In this document: positions 1 through 7,918 of the stretch, in pieces
Layout: every line of letters starts with the position of its first letter
Position numbering within the stretch: the first letter of the stretch is position 1
Assembly: GCA_964540995.1 (NCBI GenBank)
Contig: CAZIOU010000001.1
Span: forward strand, 115,269 to 179,268
Origin: JAZDLR01 sp964540995
GTDB taxonomy: Bacteria > Patescibacteriota > Patescibacteriia > UBA1558 > 2-01-FULL-52-15
DNA length: 64,000 nucleotides
Direction: 5' to 3'
The notes under the pieces: model-generated
What the model was told of the DNA's origin: nothing
What the model saw: the letters and a program-made list of their open reading frames with translations, nothing else
The model's database searches: none
Position numbers and translations under genes: made by a program

Positions 1-499
1 CTTCGGGGATGCTGTTGAACAGTAGCTTGCAGAAGCGACCGCCATCCAATGGACCGACAGGAATGAGATTCCAGACGATCATGCTGCCGTTGATCATGGC
101 TATGAATCGCGTCGTGTCGCTATCCAGTACGCCGCAGAAGTACAGCAGCACACTGATCATCGCAATCAGAGCGTTGACACAGACACCGGCGAGCGTGATA
201 GTGCTTTGCTTACGCCAGCTCAATGTCGACATCTTCTCGAAGCTGGTGAAAGCGCCGCCCATCACAATCAGCAGTAGGATTCTGGCCCGCAGACCGTACC
301 GCTCCATGAAGAAGGCGTGGCCCAGTTCATGACCCAGGACCGAGATGACGGTGATCGTCGTCAACAGTCCGATGTCGATATGACTGACACGACTGTGACT
401 GAAAATCTGGGTATAGAGCCAGAACAGCGCCAGCCAGGTGACGAAGCTGGAGGCGATCATCAGGAACAGATCAAAGATACGAGACAGGGCGTTTTTCAC
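1..499 (-). CDS. Site-2 (M50) family membrane metalloprotease, partial
   Basis: Reading the minus strand from a GTG at 499 gives an open frame to the window edge (about 166 codons, C-terminus missing). It carries the zinc motif HELGH (residues 57-61) inside a hydrophobic helix, and a second motif, NLIPVGPLDGGR, near the cut end, which matches the Asp-Gly-Gly metal site of M50 intramembrane proteases. Several hydrophobic stretches fit a polytopic membrane protein. An AAGGAG sequence lies about eight bases before the GTG, which decides the start. It probably cleaves a membrane-embedded substrate, which cannot be told from here. It is distinct from the PDZ-containing RseP-like protein at 28252, since no PDZ is seen in the visible part. 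Confidence 0.8.
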   Translation of the reverse strand, partial: MKNALSRIFDLFLMIASSFVTWLALFWLYTQIFSHSRVSHIDIGLLTTITVISVLGHELGHAFFMERYGLRARILLLIVMGGAFTSFEKMSTLSWRKQSTITLAGVCVNALIAMISVLLYFCGVLDSDTTRFIAMINGSMIVWNLIPVGPLDGGRFCKLLFNSIPE

Positions 500-643
500 G
501 ACTGGTCTCCTTATGGGGGTTGGTGAAGCCCGAAGTGGGCGAAAAAAAGGACTAGAGTTAATTTCAGATATTAACATATTAAATCATTTTTGTCAATGTC
601 AGCCCTTAAACTCCGAATGTGGGCCTATGAGCTAATGTAAAAA

Positions 644-687
644 GCGCGTCGAGCTGCTTGTCCACCTCTGGTGGAAGCTCGACGCGC
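644..687 (-). terminator. Intrinsic terminator after the 718-1122 gene
   Basis: A perfect 12-bp stem (GCGCGTCGAGCT paired with AGCTCGACGCGC) with a smaller CCACC/GGTGG hairpin in its loop. On the minus strand it is followed by TTTTT. It lies about 30 bases past the stop of the small secreted protein gene. Confidence 0.85.
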
Positions 688-717
688 CTATTTGTTTTGC
701 CTTGTGTCGTAATGACA

Positions 718-1122
718 CTACTTTGGCGGAGCGAACTTGGCTTTGATTTCGCTCCAGGTTGAAGACTGAACTGCAGTCGGACCAGTCGGGAGAAATCCGA
801 CACTTTGCCAACTTCGATAGTTCGGGCTCCACCAGCCTTCTCCGGCATCAGTGATTGCACAAAGCCCGTTGAAGAAGACCAAATTGGAGACCTGCACCGG
901 AGGCCGTTCTTCAATTGCCCCAATCTGCCACGAACCGTGCCCAACCTCAACGTAATAGATGTTTTCGCCGACTGCCACCAGAAGACTGTTTCCGCTACTT
1001 CCGAGCACTCGGAAGCCTGTCATGCCTTGCGCCCCAGCCGTACCCTGACCGATATGAAATCCGATCAGCGTGGCAAGTGCCAGACAAAACACACCAACAG
1101 ACAGATACATGAACCGTTTCAT
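718..1122 (-). CDS. Small secreted protein with C-terminal TWSxIKA motif
   Basis: 134 residues with an N-terminal signal peptide (hydrophobic residues about 6-22, then a small-residue region ending around AGAQG). The middle has a Trp-rich, beta-like composition and no family I recognise. The C-terminus, TAVQSSTWSEIKAKF, is nearly the same as the C-terminus of the neighbouring beta-helix protein (TAVQPTTWSAIKAQY), so the two probably share an export, anchoring or assembly signal. AAAGGAGG stands a few bases before the ATG. The gene follows the 1177-2319 gene on the same strand across a short hairpin, so the two may be one transcription unit. Export is inferred; function is unknown. Confidence 0.75.
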   Translation of the reverse strand: MKRFMYLSVGVFCLALATLIGFHIGQGTAGAQGMTGFRVLGSSGNSLLVAVGENIYYVEVGHGSWQIGAIEERPPVQVSNLVFFNGLCAITDAGEGWWSPNYRSWQSVGFLPTGPTAVQSSTWSEIKAKFAPPK

Positions 1123-1135
1123 TCTCGCCTCCTTT

Positions 1136-1176
1136 GTCCAGCGCCTTCCAGAATACCTTCTGGGATGGTGCTGGAC
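1136..1176. other. Hairpin between the two secreted-protein genes
   Basis: Imperfect inverted repeat (GTCCAGC...GCTGGAC outer arms, TTCCAGAA/TTCTGGGA inner arms) filling the gap between the upstream stop and the ribosome-binding site of the 718-1122 gene. There is no T-tract on either side. It may be an RNA-processing or attenuation element rather than a terminator. Confidence 0.5.
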
Positions 1177-2319
1177 TTAGCGATACTGAGCCTTGATGGC
1201 TGACCAGGTGGTTGGTTGGACCGCGGTTGGAGTTACGCATCCGGGCTGTGTGTACGCTCCCATCGGACCGCAGTCTTGATGTAACGCAGGAGACACATCC
1301 CGGAGACTGTAGTCGCCATGTACTGAATCGCAGAACATGGGATCGACTGAGATATTGTTGCCATCAGGGGTGTCGTTCGGAAAGTCCGAACAGTTTGCAG
1401 ACACGCCGCCAATATCAATCAATATGTCCGGGCTACCTATGTTGCCCCAGACAATACAATGGTCGAGACTAAAATTTGCCTCATGACCATTGATTCCCGA
1501 GCCAGACTGGATGAGAGGTGAGACGTTACCAGCAATCGTGGTATTAACCAGCACGGCCGGGCCATAAGATCTGGCCAGCCCAACTGCTCCGTTTCCGGTG
1601 ATAGCGGTACTGGTAATTGCCAGTGTCCCGCCATTACGTGCCCAGATGGTTGCAACGTCAGTGCTTGGTGTTGTGTTGTTCGTGATGGTACACCGTTCCA
1701 CAGTTGTTGTTGAATTGGAAAGCAAGAGTACCAAGGCCGGACCAGCGCACTGATTGTTCCGTATGATTGTATCCCACATGAACACCGATCCGGTATTCTG
1801 AGATACGATCAGCGCACGTTCCGATATGTCCACCGTGTTGTTCTCGATGAGAGAATTACGTATGTAGATCTTGCTATTACTGAAGGGACCTACATACACA
1901 ATGCCATTACGGCACTCCCTAATAACGCAGTTGATGATTGCAGACTCATAGCCTACGTTATTCAGAAAAACACCGTAAGTCCCATCTCCCATCTCACTGT
2001 TGAATCTCGTCAACGTCACGCCGACTAGGTCGAAACCTTGATGGGAAATGACTGCCCGAGCTGCACGGTTCTCGCCATCGATAATGACATCTGAAGGGTT
2101 TCCTGATTCGGAGGCGAGTTGAATTGGATGCCACACGTCAAGATTGATATTACGATCTCCGGTGTAGGTGCCCGGGGCAATCAGGACGGTGTCTGCGTAG
2201 ACGGATGCATCTAAAGCATCCTGAATCGTGGGGTACTCGTACGGCACATGAAGAGTAGTTGCCGAGACATTAGCTGCGCAACAAAGCGCAATCAAAATGA
2301 CAAAGAACAGAGCTTTCAT
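1177..2319 (-). CDS. Secreted right-handed parallel beta-helix protein
   Basis: 380 residues. Signal peptide at 1-20 (Ala/Cys-rich hydrophobic core ending ANVSA). The body begins with a segment typical of pectin-lyase-fold surface proteins (PTIQDALDASVYADTVLIAPGTY) and continues with irregular repeats rich in Asn, Ile and Val, such as NSLIENNT, TIIRNN and CTITNNTT, the ladder pattern of a right-handed beta-helix. The C-terminus ends in TAVQPTTWSAIKAQYR, shared with the 718-1122 protein. GGAGGGAATT precedes the ATG. It is likely a cell-surface or secreted protein. Whether it is an enzyme cannot be told, because no catalytic signature is visible. Base composition and strong ribosome-binding site set this region apart from the core genes. 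Confidence 0.8.
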   Translation of the reverse strand: MKALFFVILIALCCAANVSATTLHVPYEYPTIQDALDASVYADTVLIAPGTYTGDRNINLDVWHPIQLASESGNPSDVIIDGENRAARAVISHQGFDLVGVTLTRFNSEMGDGTYGVFLNNVGYESAIINCVIRECRNGIVYVGPFSNSKIYIRNSLIENNTVDISERALIVSQNTGSVFMWDTIIRNNQCAGPALVLLLSNSTTTVERCTITNNTTPSTDVATIWARNGGTLAITSTAITGNGAVGLARSYGPAVLVNTTIAGNVSPLIQSGSGINGHEANFSLDHCIVWGNIGSPDILIDIGGVSANCSDFPNDTPDGNNISVDPMFCDSVHGDYSLRDVSPALHQDCGPMGAYTQPGCVTPTAVQPTTWSAIKAQYR

Positions 2320-2570
2320 AATTCCCTCCAGAAATTCTGACCGCGCACAATGCGTAGGCAGGAAGCTGGAGGGGAAGAGAATATCGTAGCTTTAGCAGAA
2401 ATAAGGGGTTTTGTCTACAATATTCAGCTAGTCAAAAGATTGCAAAATTTGGCTAAAAATGGGATGATGGGAGCAGATTTATTATAATTTGACAGAGTTC
2501 GAATCGTACTATCTCTGCCAGATTGGCAACTTTGAACCCAAGCAAAATAAGGGCAATCTAAGCATAAAAC

Positions 2571-3839
2571 GTGGACAAGAAAAAACTCAAGAAAATATTG
2601 AATGAAACCAAAGCTTGGGCAAATCAGTCTGATAGTCTTGTCGCCGTTCAAAAAACAGGAGGTGGATTAGAAAAGAAAGTTCAAATAGAACTGGGGTGGA
2701 AAGGAGGTCGTGTTGTCTATGACCGCACAAGAGGGTACAAGGTACAAGTAGATGCCGCATATCCAAACACAAACAATCCAGAGGTGATCATGTCGGTTAC
2801 CTACACCGACCCAGATTTAAGAGGTCATAGTAATGAAAACAAGCTACACCTAAAAGTCGGTGAACTTGCCCTTCTAAAATTTGCATACCCAAGTATCAAA
2901 GTCGTTTTGGTGCTTGGCGGCAATCAGGAAGCATGGCTCCCTTATGTTCTTAAAGCGTTTGAGCATTTCTTTGATGAAGTAATTTGTTTGTGGAGAAAAG
3001 ATGGCTCAGAACGCTTACTATCCATTAAGAAGAGTCATGAGTCAGTCAAACAAAGACATGTTGAATTCTGGAAACAAATAACCACTGAATGGGGCAGGAT
3101 TAAGTTTTATTCGGATAAAGATTTTACTATTCCACATAGTCTATTTAGGTATAAAACACTGGATGATTTTAAGTCTCAAAAACCAAAAGTTTTTCATCCT
3201 TCGTTAATTAGGAATGAGGTTGCTCGTCTTTGCATGCAAAGATCAAAGGATTATAGCGGGGCTGAATGGGACTCGTATCTAAAAAATCGGTGGCAAAACA
3301 TCGAAATGTCTCGAAATTATTTTAACCCAATGGAATCATTGATTGAAATTTTGCTGACAGATTCAAAGTTGAAATTTGAAGGTGGTGTCGCTCGAGATAT
3401 TCAAGTTCCATCATTCCTCCATCAGCTCGGATTAAAAGGAACTCGCGTATCAGAAGATTTTGTCTTGTTCTCCAAAAAACTTAACAAAAAAGTATATATT
3501 CAATGTAAGTCATCTGGTGGAGGAAGAGATCAACATGGTAAAAATATTCAAAATCGAACAAAAGAGCAGATCACTCGTAGTATTTTGTATAGGAGTTCAC
3601 TCAAAGACGGGGAAATGTATCTGGATGAGAAGAAATTTTACTGGATCTCTATTTTAGATGGCAATTGGTCTGTCAACAGTCGAGAGTCATTCAAATATAT
3701 CCATATGTTACAAATAGCAGGATACGACAAGATCTATGGCGCACAAAACTTAATACTTGAGGACGATTTAACCCCAATGAAAAAGAATAACCCCTTACTT
3801 AATCACCTTATAAATGATCTTGATTGCGAATCAATTTAA
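2571..3839 (+). CDS. PD-(D/E)XK-type restriction endonuclease
   Basis: 422 residues, GTG start with no clear ribosome-binding site. The C-terminal half has a PD-(D/E)XK-like core: D296 (SEDFVLF), then VYIQCKSS with Q311-x-K313 after a beta-hairpin. The Glu is replaced by Gln, a variant known in this superfamily. The N-terminal part (about 57-120) has a second region with an Asp (VDAAY, D61), alternating strands and the segment GELALLKFAYPSIKVVLVLGG, which resembles a nuclease fold without an intact ExK. The gene is AT-rich and converges tail-to-tail with the dual methyltransferase, their stop codons overlapping. That placement is the main support for a restriction role; the target sequence is unknown. 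Confidence 0.75.
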   Translation: MDKKKLKKILNETKAWANQSDSLVAVQKTGGGLEKKVQIELGWKGGRVVYDRTRGYKVQVDAAYPNTNNPEVIMSVTYTDPDLRGHSNENKLHLKVGELALLKFAYPSIKVVLVLGGNQEAWLPYVLKAFEHFFDEVICLWRKDGSERLLSIKKSHESVKQRHVEFWKQITTEWGRIKFYSDKDFTIPHSLFRYKTLDDFKSQKPKVFHPSLIRNEVARLCMQRSKDYSGAEWDSYLKNRWQNIEMSRNYFNPMESLIEILLTDSKLKFEGGVARDIQVPSFLHQLGLKGTRVSEDFVLFSKKLNKKVYIQCKSSGGGRDQHGKNIQNRTKEQITRSILYRSSLKDGEMYLDEKKFYWISILDGNWSVNSRESFKYIHMLQIAGYDKIYGAQNLILEDDLTPMKKNNPLLNHLINDLDCESI

Positions 3840-6800
3840 GGCTTCTTAAATATCACAACAGATTCTCTGACTGGAATCTTACCAAACTGTTTCATCTGCT
3901 GAGGGCTATTTCCTTTCATCCTAGTAACGAAAATCTTCTCTGCTTTGAAACCCTGCTTTTCCGCGAGAAGTAAAAGTAAATGGTCAACAGGTACTACAAC
4001 ACCGCCCCATCTAGAATTTCCAACTACGAAGGCCGCTCTCCCTCCTCTTCGCATTACGTCAAATAAATTTACCAAGTTCTGTTCGAGATCGAAAAAATAA
4101 CCAGCAATCATTTGAGGTATTTTACCGTTATTGCCGTCAGTCAATTCCATTGCAGAGATAATTTTTTGAACTTCAGGAAGTGCCTCGGAAATATTCAAGT
4201 CCAAATCGCTATCAGTGTGTGATCTAAAGGTGGATCTAACAAGTTTCTTATACTCAACTCGATTCTTTACAAGTGACAATAAAGATAGTTCTGCTTTTTG
4301 TTGGGCAATGTAATTATTCCTATTTAAATAGGGTGGTGAAGTTATTACAAAATCAATAGAGTTTTTTTCTAGTTTAAATGTCATCGCATCTCCTAATAAT
4401 ATTTGATGTCGAGAATTATGTTTCTTTGAGACTTTTGCAGTAATCTCTATGTCCTCGATCATTTTATTAATTTGCTTCTTGAATATTGGAAGGATGTCTG
4501 ACTCCGGGTTTAAGATCTTTATATTCAACTTCTGAAGTCCAATACTATCTGGATTAAGCATGTAGCGATAATGCGAGCCATGTTTCCTAATCTGACTGAT
4601 ATCCTCTAGGATGCCAACTAGTCCAAGGACTAGGAGGTCTTTTTCTTGTTGGGAGAGTGTTGAATTACTAATTTCATTTTTAATCATTTTGACTTGTTCC
4701 CAGATTTGTAAGGAGAACGCCTTACTGAGGAATTCTGGAAAAACATCCTCGTTTTTCAATGATTTTTTTTCAACTTTTAATTTAGATAAGAAATCATTTA
4801 TTTTTTTAAAACTTTTTATATCAAGAGAAGATACTTTAATCTTACTGACCCATATCATTAAAGGAGATATATCAAATGATATAGTATTAATGCCTCTTTT
4901 TTTGCTTGTAAGTATGGTAGTTCCTGAACCTACGAATGGATCAAGAATGACGGCATCACTATTTTTTTCTACGCCCAGATACTCTATAAGAAAATCAACT
5001 AAAGGTTCGGAATACCCTTGTGTAAATGGGAACCATCGATGAACAGGAAGTTTTTTATTTATTTGAAAAGTGACAGATCTGCGTAATTCCGGTTTATCTT
5101 CCTGTAGGTTTTGATATTTCTTAATATTGATAGGGACGAATTTTTGAAGCAGTTCACTATTGTCAATTACTCGTTCTCTCTTCTCCTCTTTTGAGTTATT
5201 TTTACTTGGTAACGACCTTTTGTGACAATTTATAATGTGGTCTTTTATAAATTGATGTTCAGTAGGAGAAAGTTTGAAGGCTAGGGCAACGGCATTGTCC
5301 AATGAGATCCAACTTTTTTGATGTTCCGGGTTTTTATATAATTCATCGACAATCTTCCGAGCAAAAATGTTTTGCTTCTCATCAAATTTTGGTAGACGGA
5401 TTGATTGTAGATGGTGTTTTAATAACCTAAACCATCCACTATGGAGTTGCGTTCCACTGTGCCGAAGAATAAATTCCATTACAGGGGTACTTAACACCGC
5501 ACTCCAGAATTTTAGGTCTGCTTCACTCATCGATCTATTGACGAATGCGTAGCCAGATCCGATTGCAACATCACCAATAGTATCCGCAGCGAATTGAGAA
5601 GAGGGCATCATTTCTTTTACTAAGATTTTTGGTGTGTGGGGTAGGTGTAAATTCTGAACTCGACTAAATGCATACCAAGAGCTATTTTTATCAAGATCTC
5701 TGTCGGAAAGTGATTGTTTATTAGATAATAAGTATGTGTATGTATTAGGTGCATTAGTTTTAAGATCATTCTCTTCCACAATGCTAACCTTACCGCTTAA
5801 AGAAACCTCGTATGGGTAAATTAGCCTATATTTCTCTCTAGATATAACGAGTCTCTTTATTTCCTCTCCACCTACGAATGGCCTTAGAAAAGATTCCTCC
5901 AGGTTCGCCCCAATTTCTTTTTTTAGTACAAAGATATCATTTTGGCCTGTACGAAGACCTTGGAGAATATTTGGAAATATATGACCAATAAGAGGATGGC
6001 TGGGATCGTTTAATTTCTGAATAATACTCTGAGCTTCGTCCGTCGCTAAATTCCATGGAAACTTTTCTAAAATGTTAGTATTTAAACTAAAGGTTTGTGA
6101 TTTATTTAGGTCGCCAGCAGATACTATTCCAGTTGGGAAATGGGTGACTGTAAATTTCTTTGCGGCTGGAAGTTTTGTAAAAGTAATAACCGTTGTGTAA
6201 GTTGTATGATCAGGAAAAACTTGAGAATCTTTAAAATCAATTATGTTGAGCACTCTCACATCTTTTGCCAATCGATTGCACATATTCTTTCCATACTCGG
6301 AATGCATGAACTTACTAGTGGTGATGTAACAGCAGATTCCACCCTCCGTAAGACTTCTTATGGCGTGCTCAATAAATATTATTGATAGATCAAAATTGCC
6401 AGAGGTAATGTCTGGATATCTTTCTTTTATTGATCGAGTGTAATGTTTTGGAAGGTTTTGTGACCTAACGTAAGGCGGATTTCCGATTAATATATCAAAT
6501 TTCTCGTTCTCTAATTCAGAGGAAAACAAGGAGTTGTTTTGTAAGGCGAGTAAAGAGTCCTTGTGTTCAATTTTAGCTTCCAATCCAAGTGTCTCGTTCA
6601 ATATTTTTGCAAATATAAGTGATGTTTCGTCTGTATCGTTTCCATAAAGTGATACCTCGCTACCAAAAAATTCTCTAGCACTAGATAAAAAGACGCCAGT
6701 ACCACAAGAAATATCCCCAACTCTTTGAACCTTTCTTCCTGTCCTGTGTAATTTATTCCAGTGTTGCCATGCTGTTTGAGTAACCTTATCCGCTAACCAT

Positions 6801-7093
6801 TTTTGAGTAAATACTGCACCAGAATTTTTCTGATCCTCATCAGATAATATTGAGGTCCGCAATGATGCGAGTGCATCTTCAATATCGATTTGGGTGTTAC
6901 TAATTGAACTCGGGGAAGCGTCTGAATTTTTTCGGGTAAGATATTCTATTTGTTTATGTATATTAGGCAGCAGATCAAATTTCTCATTCTTGGCAAGAAT
7001 CAACAGTGCTCGAGTCAAGGCTTCATTTTTTGAAGAAAATTTAGAGGATCGGGGAGTAGTATTAGAGATGTCATGTTTTGATAGAATTTGCAT
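3836..7093 (-). CDS. Bifunctional DNA methyltransferase (two MTase domains)
   Basis: 1,085 residues. The N-terminal half is an Eco57I/TaqI-like adenine methyltransferase: SAM-binding motif DISCGTGVFL (127-136), catalytic NPPY (205-208), then a TaqI-like target-recognition region (about 370-570). The C-terminal half is a second, complete methyltransferase: LDPFVGSGTT (717-726) and TSPPY (918-922), the N4-cytosine/N6-adenine type. Two catalytic domains in one chain are known for systems with asymmetric recognition sites, where each domain modifies one strand (as in M.FokI); that is the likely reason here. It should protect DNA from the convergent endonuclease. A TATAAT at 7105-7100 puts the transcript start on the ATG, so the mRNA is probably leaderless. 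Confidence 0.88.
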   Translation of the reverse strand: MQILSKHDISNTTPRSSKFSSKNEALTRALLILAKNEKFDLLPNIHKQIEYLTRKNSDASPSSISNTQIDIEDALASLRTSILSDEDQKNSGAVFTQKWLADKVTQTAWQHWNKLHRTGRKVQRVGDISCGTGVFLSSAREFFGSEVSLYGNDTDETSLIFAKILNETLGLEAKIEHKDSLLALQNNSLFSSELENEKFDILIGNPPYVRSQNLPKHYTRSIKERYPDITSGNFDLSIIFIEHAIRSLTEGGICCYITTSKFMHSEYGKNMCNRLAKDVRVLNIIDFKDSQVFPDHTTYTTVITFTKLPAAKKFTVTHFPTGIVSAGDLNKSQTFSLNTNILEKFPWNLATDEAQSIIQKLNDPSHPLIGHIFPNILQGLRTGQNDIFVLKKEIGANLEESFLRPFVGGEEIKRLVISREKYRLIYPYEVSLSGKVSIVEENDLKTNAPNTYTYLLSNKQSLSDRDLDKNSSWYAFSRVQNLHLPHTPKILVKEMMPSSQFAADTIGDVAIGSGYAFVNRSMSEADLKFWSAVLSTPVMEFILRHSGTQLHSGWFRLLKHHLQSIRLPKFDEKQNIFARKIVDELYKNPEHQKSWISLDNAVALAFKLSPTEHQFIKDHIINCHKRSLPSKNNSKEEKRERVIDNSELLQKFVPINIKKYQNLQEDKPELRRSVTFQINKKLPVHRWFPFTQGYSEPLVDFLIEYLGVEKNSDAVILDPFVGSGTTILTSKKRGINTISFDISPLMIWVSKIKVSSLDIKSFKKINDFLSKLKVEKKSLKNEDVFPEFLSKAFSLQIWEQVKMIKNEISNSTLSQQEKDLLVLGLVGILEDISQIRKHGSHYRYMLNPDSIGLQKLNIKILNPESDILPIFKKQINKMIEDIEITAKVSKKHNSRHQILLGDAMTFKLEKNSIDFVITSPPYLNRNNYIAQQKAELSLLSLVKNRVEYKKLVRSTFRSHTDSDLDLNISEALPEVQKIISAMELTDGNNGKIPQMIAGYFFDLEQNLVNLFDVMRRGGRAAFVVGNSRWGGVVVPVDHLLLLLAEKQGFKAEKIFVTRMKGNSPQQMKQFGKIPVRESVVIFKKP

Positions 7094-7099
7094 GATTGA

Positions 7100-7128
7100 A
7101 TTATAGTACTTTTACCACGTTCGTGTAA
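7100..7128 (-). promoter_or_regulatory. Promoter of the dual methyltransferase gene
   Basis: On the minus strand TTACAC, a 17-base spacer and a perfect TATAAT (7105 down to 7100). The expected +1 falls on 7093, the A of the ATG, which leaves no room for a leader. Confidence 0.6.
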
Positions 7129-7162
7129 ACACGGATGTGTGGATAGTTTTCTACTACCCTAT

Positions 7163-7297
7163 TTAAATCGAGTATTCGACTGCGGTCTGCCCCTTATCGG
7201 ATTTTGGTCTCGGCACCTCAAACCATTCGAGGTAAACCTTGTAGATTGCCCTCAATTCGCGTATTATTTTATCAAGATACTCGGATTTAAGCGCTTT
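7163..7297 (-). pseudogene. Possible gene remnant in the defence-island gap
   Basis: The 7094-7430 gap holds no intact gene. On the minus strand a 44-codon open stretch with no start codon ends in a TAA at 7163. It reads as plausible protein with a helical part (YLDKIIRELRAIYKVYLEWF) and a polar tail. Upstream, another frame stays open up to a nearby stop. This could be the decayed C-terminus of a larger gene broken by frameshifts, perhaps a recombinase left by insertion of the island, but I cannot identify the family. Confidence 0.25.
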
Positions 7298-7403
7298 TTA
7301 GGTTAAAAGTTCCTAGATAGCGCCCCCGCCAGATTTCCGACTTTGACCTGAGGTAAAACTGCTGGCAATTTTAGTTATCAGAATAAGCGAAAGTTGCTCT
7401 CCT

Positions 7404-7418
7404 GATCATTTCATGATC
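7404..7418. promoter_or_regulatory. GATC-containing palindrome before the DpnI-like gene
   Basis: A perfect inverted repeat GATCAT-TTC-ATGATC ends 12 bases before the ATG of the DpnI-like gene. It could be an operator. It also holds two GATC sites, the target of DpnI-type enzymes, so methylation or self-binding could affect expression. This is inference from position only. Confidence 0.35.
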
Positions 7419-7430
7419 TAATACCTGTAT

Positions 7431-7868
7431 ATGGCGGGTAATAAGAAAGCTGGCGATCAGGGGGAACAAGAGGTTATACAATTAGTACTTTGTCCTAACT
7501 GTGGCAAGAAATTAATGGGGTTACCAACTGGGTATCCTCTTTTTGATGTCCAGTGTACTGGATGTTCGTTTCGAGCGCAGGTAAAAACTAATCAAACAAA
7601 GCCAAAGAAAGTGATATTTGGTGCTGGTTGGGAGATTATGAATAAGGTTCTGAAATCGGGATTTATAACCCCACCTCTGATTACAAATTTTAAGTGGTCA
7701 GACAAAAACGGTAAACATCAAGAAATTCGTTTTTATCCATTTATCCCCAAAGCAAATCTAAAAAAACATCGATTATCTAAAACCGCTCGCCGAGCAAATT
7801 ATTGGATGTTTAATTATGTTGGGTTAGATAAATTGCCCCATTTTGTTGTCTACCAAAAAAAGGTATAA
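7431..7868 (+). CDS. Compact DpnI-like restriction nuclease domain
   Basis: 145 residues. The pattern matches the catalytic domain of DpnI: a Cys4 zinc site (C21, C24, C42, C45), an Asp at 39, and Q50-V-K52 placed exactly as far from the Asp as the ELK of DpnI (D, then 11 residues on, then x-K). The later conserved TARRA segment (118-122), followed by a Leu-Pro stretch and VVYQ, also matches. Two things are odd: the catalytic Glu is Gln, and the protein ends where DpnI continues into its methyl-DNA-reading winged helix. It is probably a metal-dependent nuclease in the defence island, but its sequence or methylation specificity may differ from DpnI. The fold match is strong; activity is inferred. 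Confidence 0.75.
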   Translation: MAGNKKAGDQGEQEVIQLVLCPNCGKKLMGLPTGYPLFDVQCTGCSFRAQVKTNQTKPKKVIFGAGWEIMNKVLKSGFITPPLITNFKWSDKNGKHQEIRFYPFIPKANLKKHRLSKTARRANYWMFNYVGLDKLPHFVVYQKKV

Positions 7869-7870
7869 TC
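7865..7870 (+). promoter_or_regulatory. Predicted -10 element for the DUF2726 gene
   Basis: TATAAT overlaps the stop codon of the DpnI-like gene, with TTGTTG 16 bases upstream (7843-7848). Start of transcription is expected near 7877, giving a leader of about 42 bases. Confidence 0.45.
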
Positions 7871-7918
7871 AGCAAAACTCAGCGTCCCCTTGGTTGAAAG
7901 CCTAGATCACAAATAAAT

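Noticed and set aside
805..1203. 132-codon plus-strand ORF opposite the small secreted gene
   Set aside because: Composition is not protein-like, no ribosome-binding site, and the minus frame has signal peptide and Shine-Dalgarno site.
4611..5042. 143-codon ORF antisense to the dual methyltransferase
   Set aside because: Lies within a gene with strong motifs on the other strand; shadow frame with no family.
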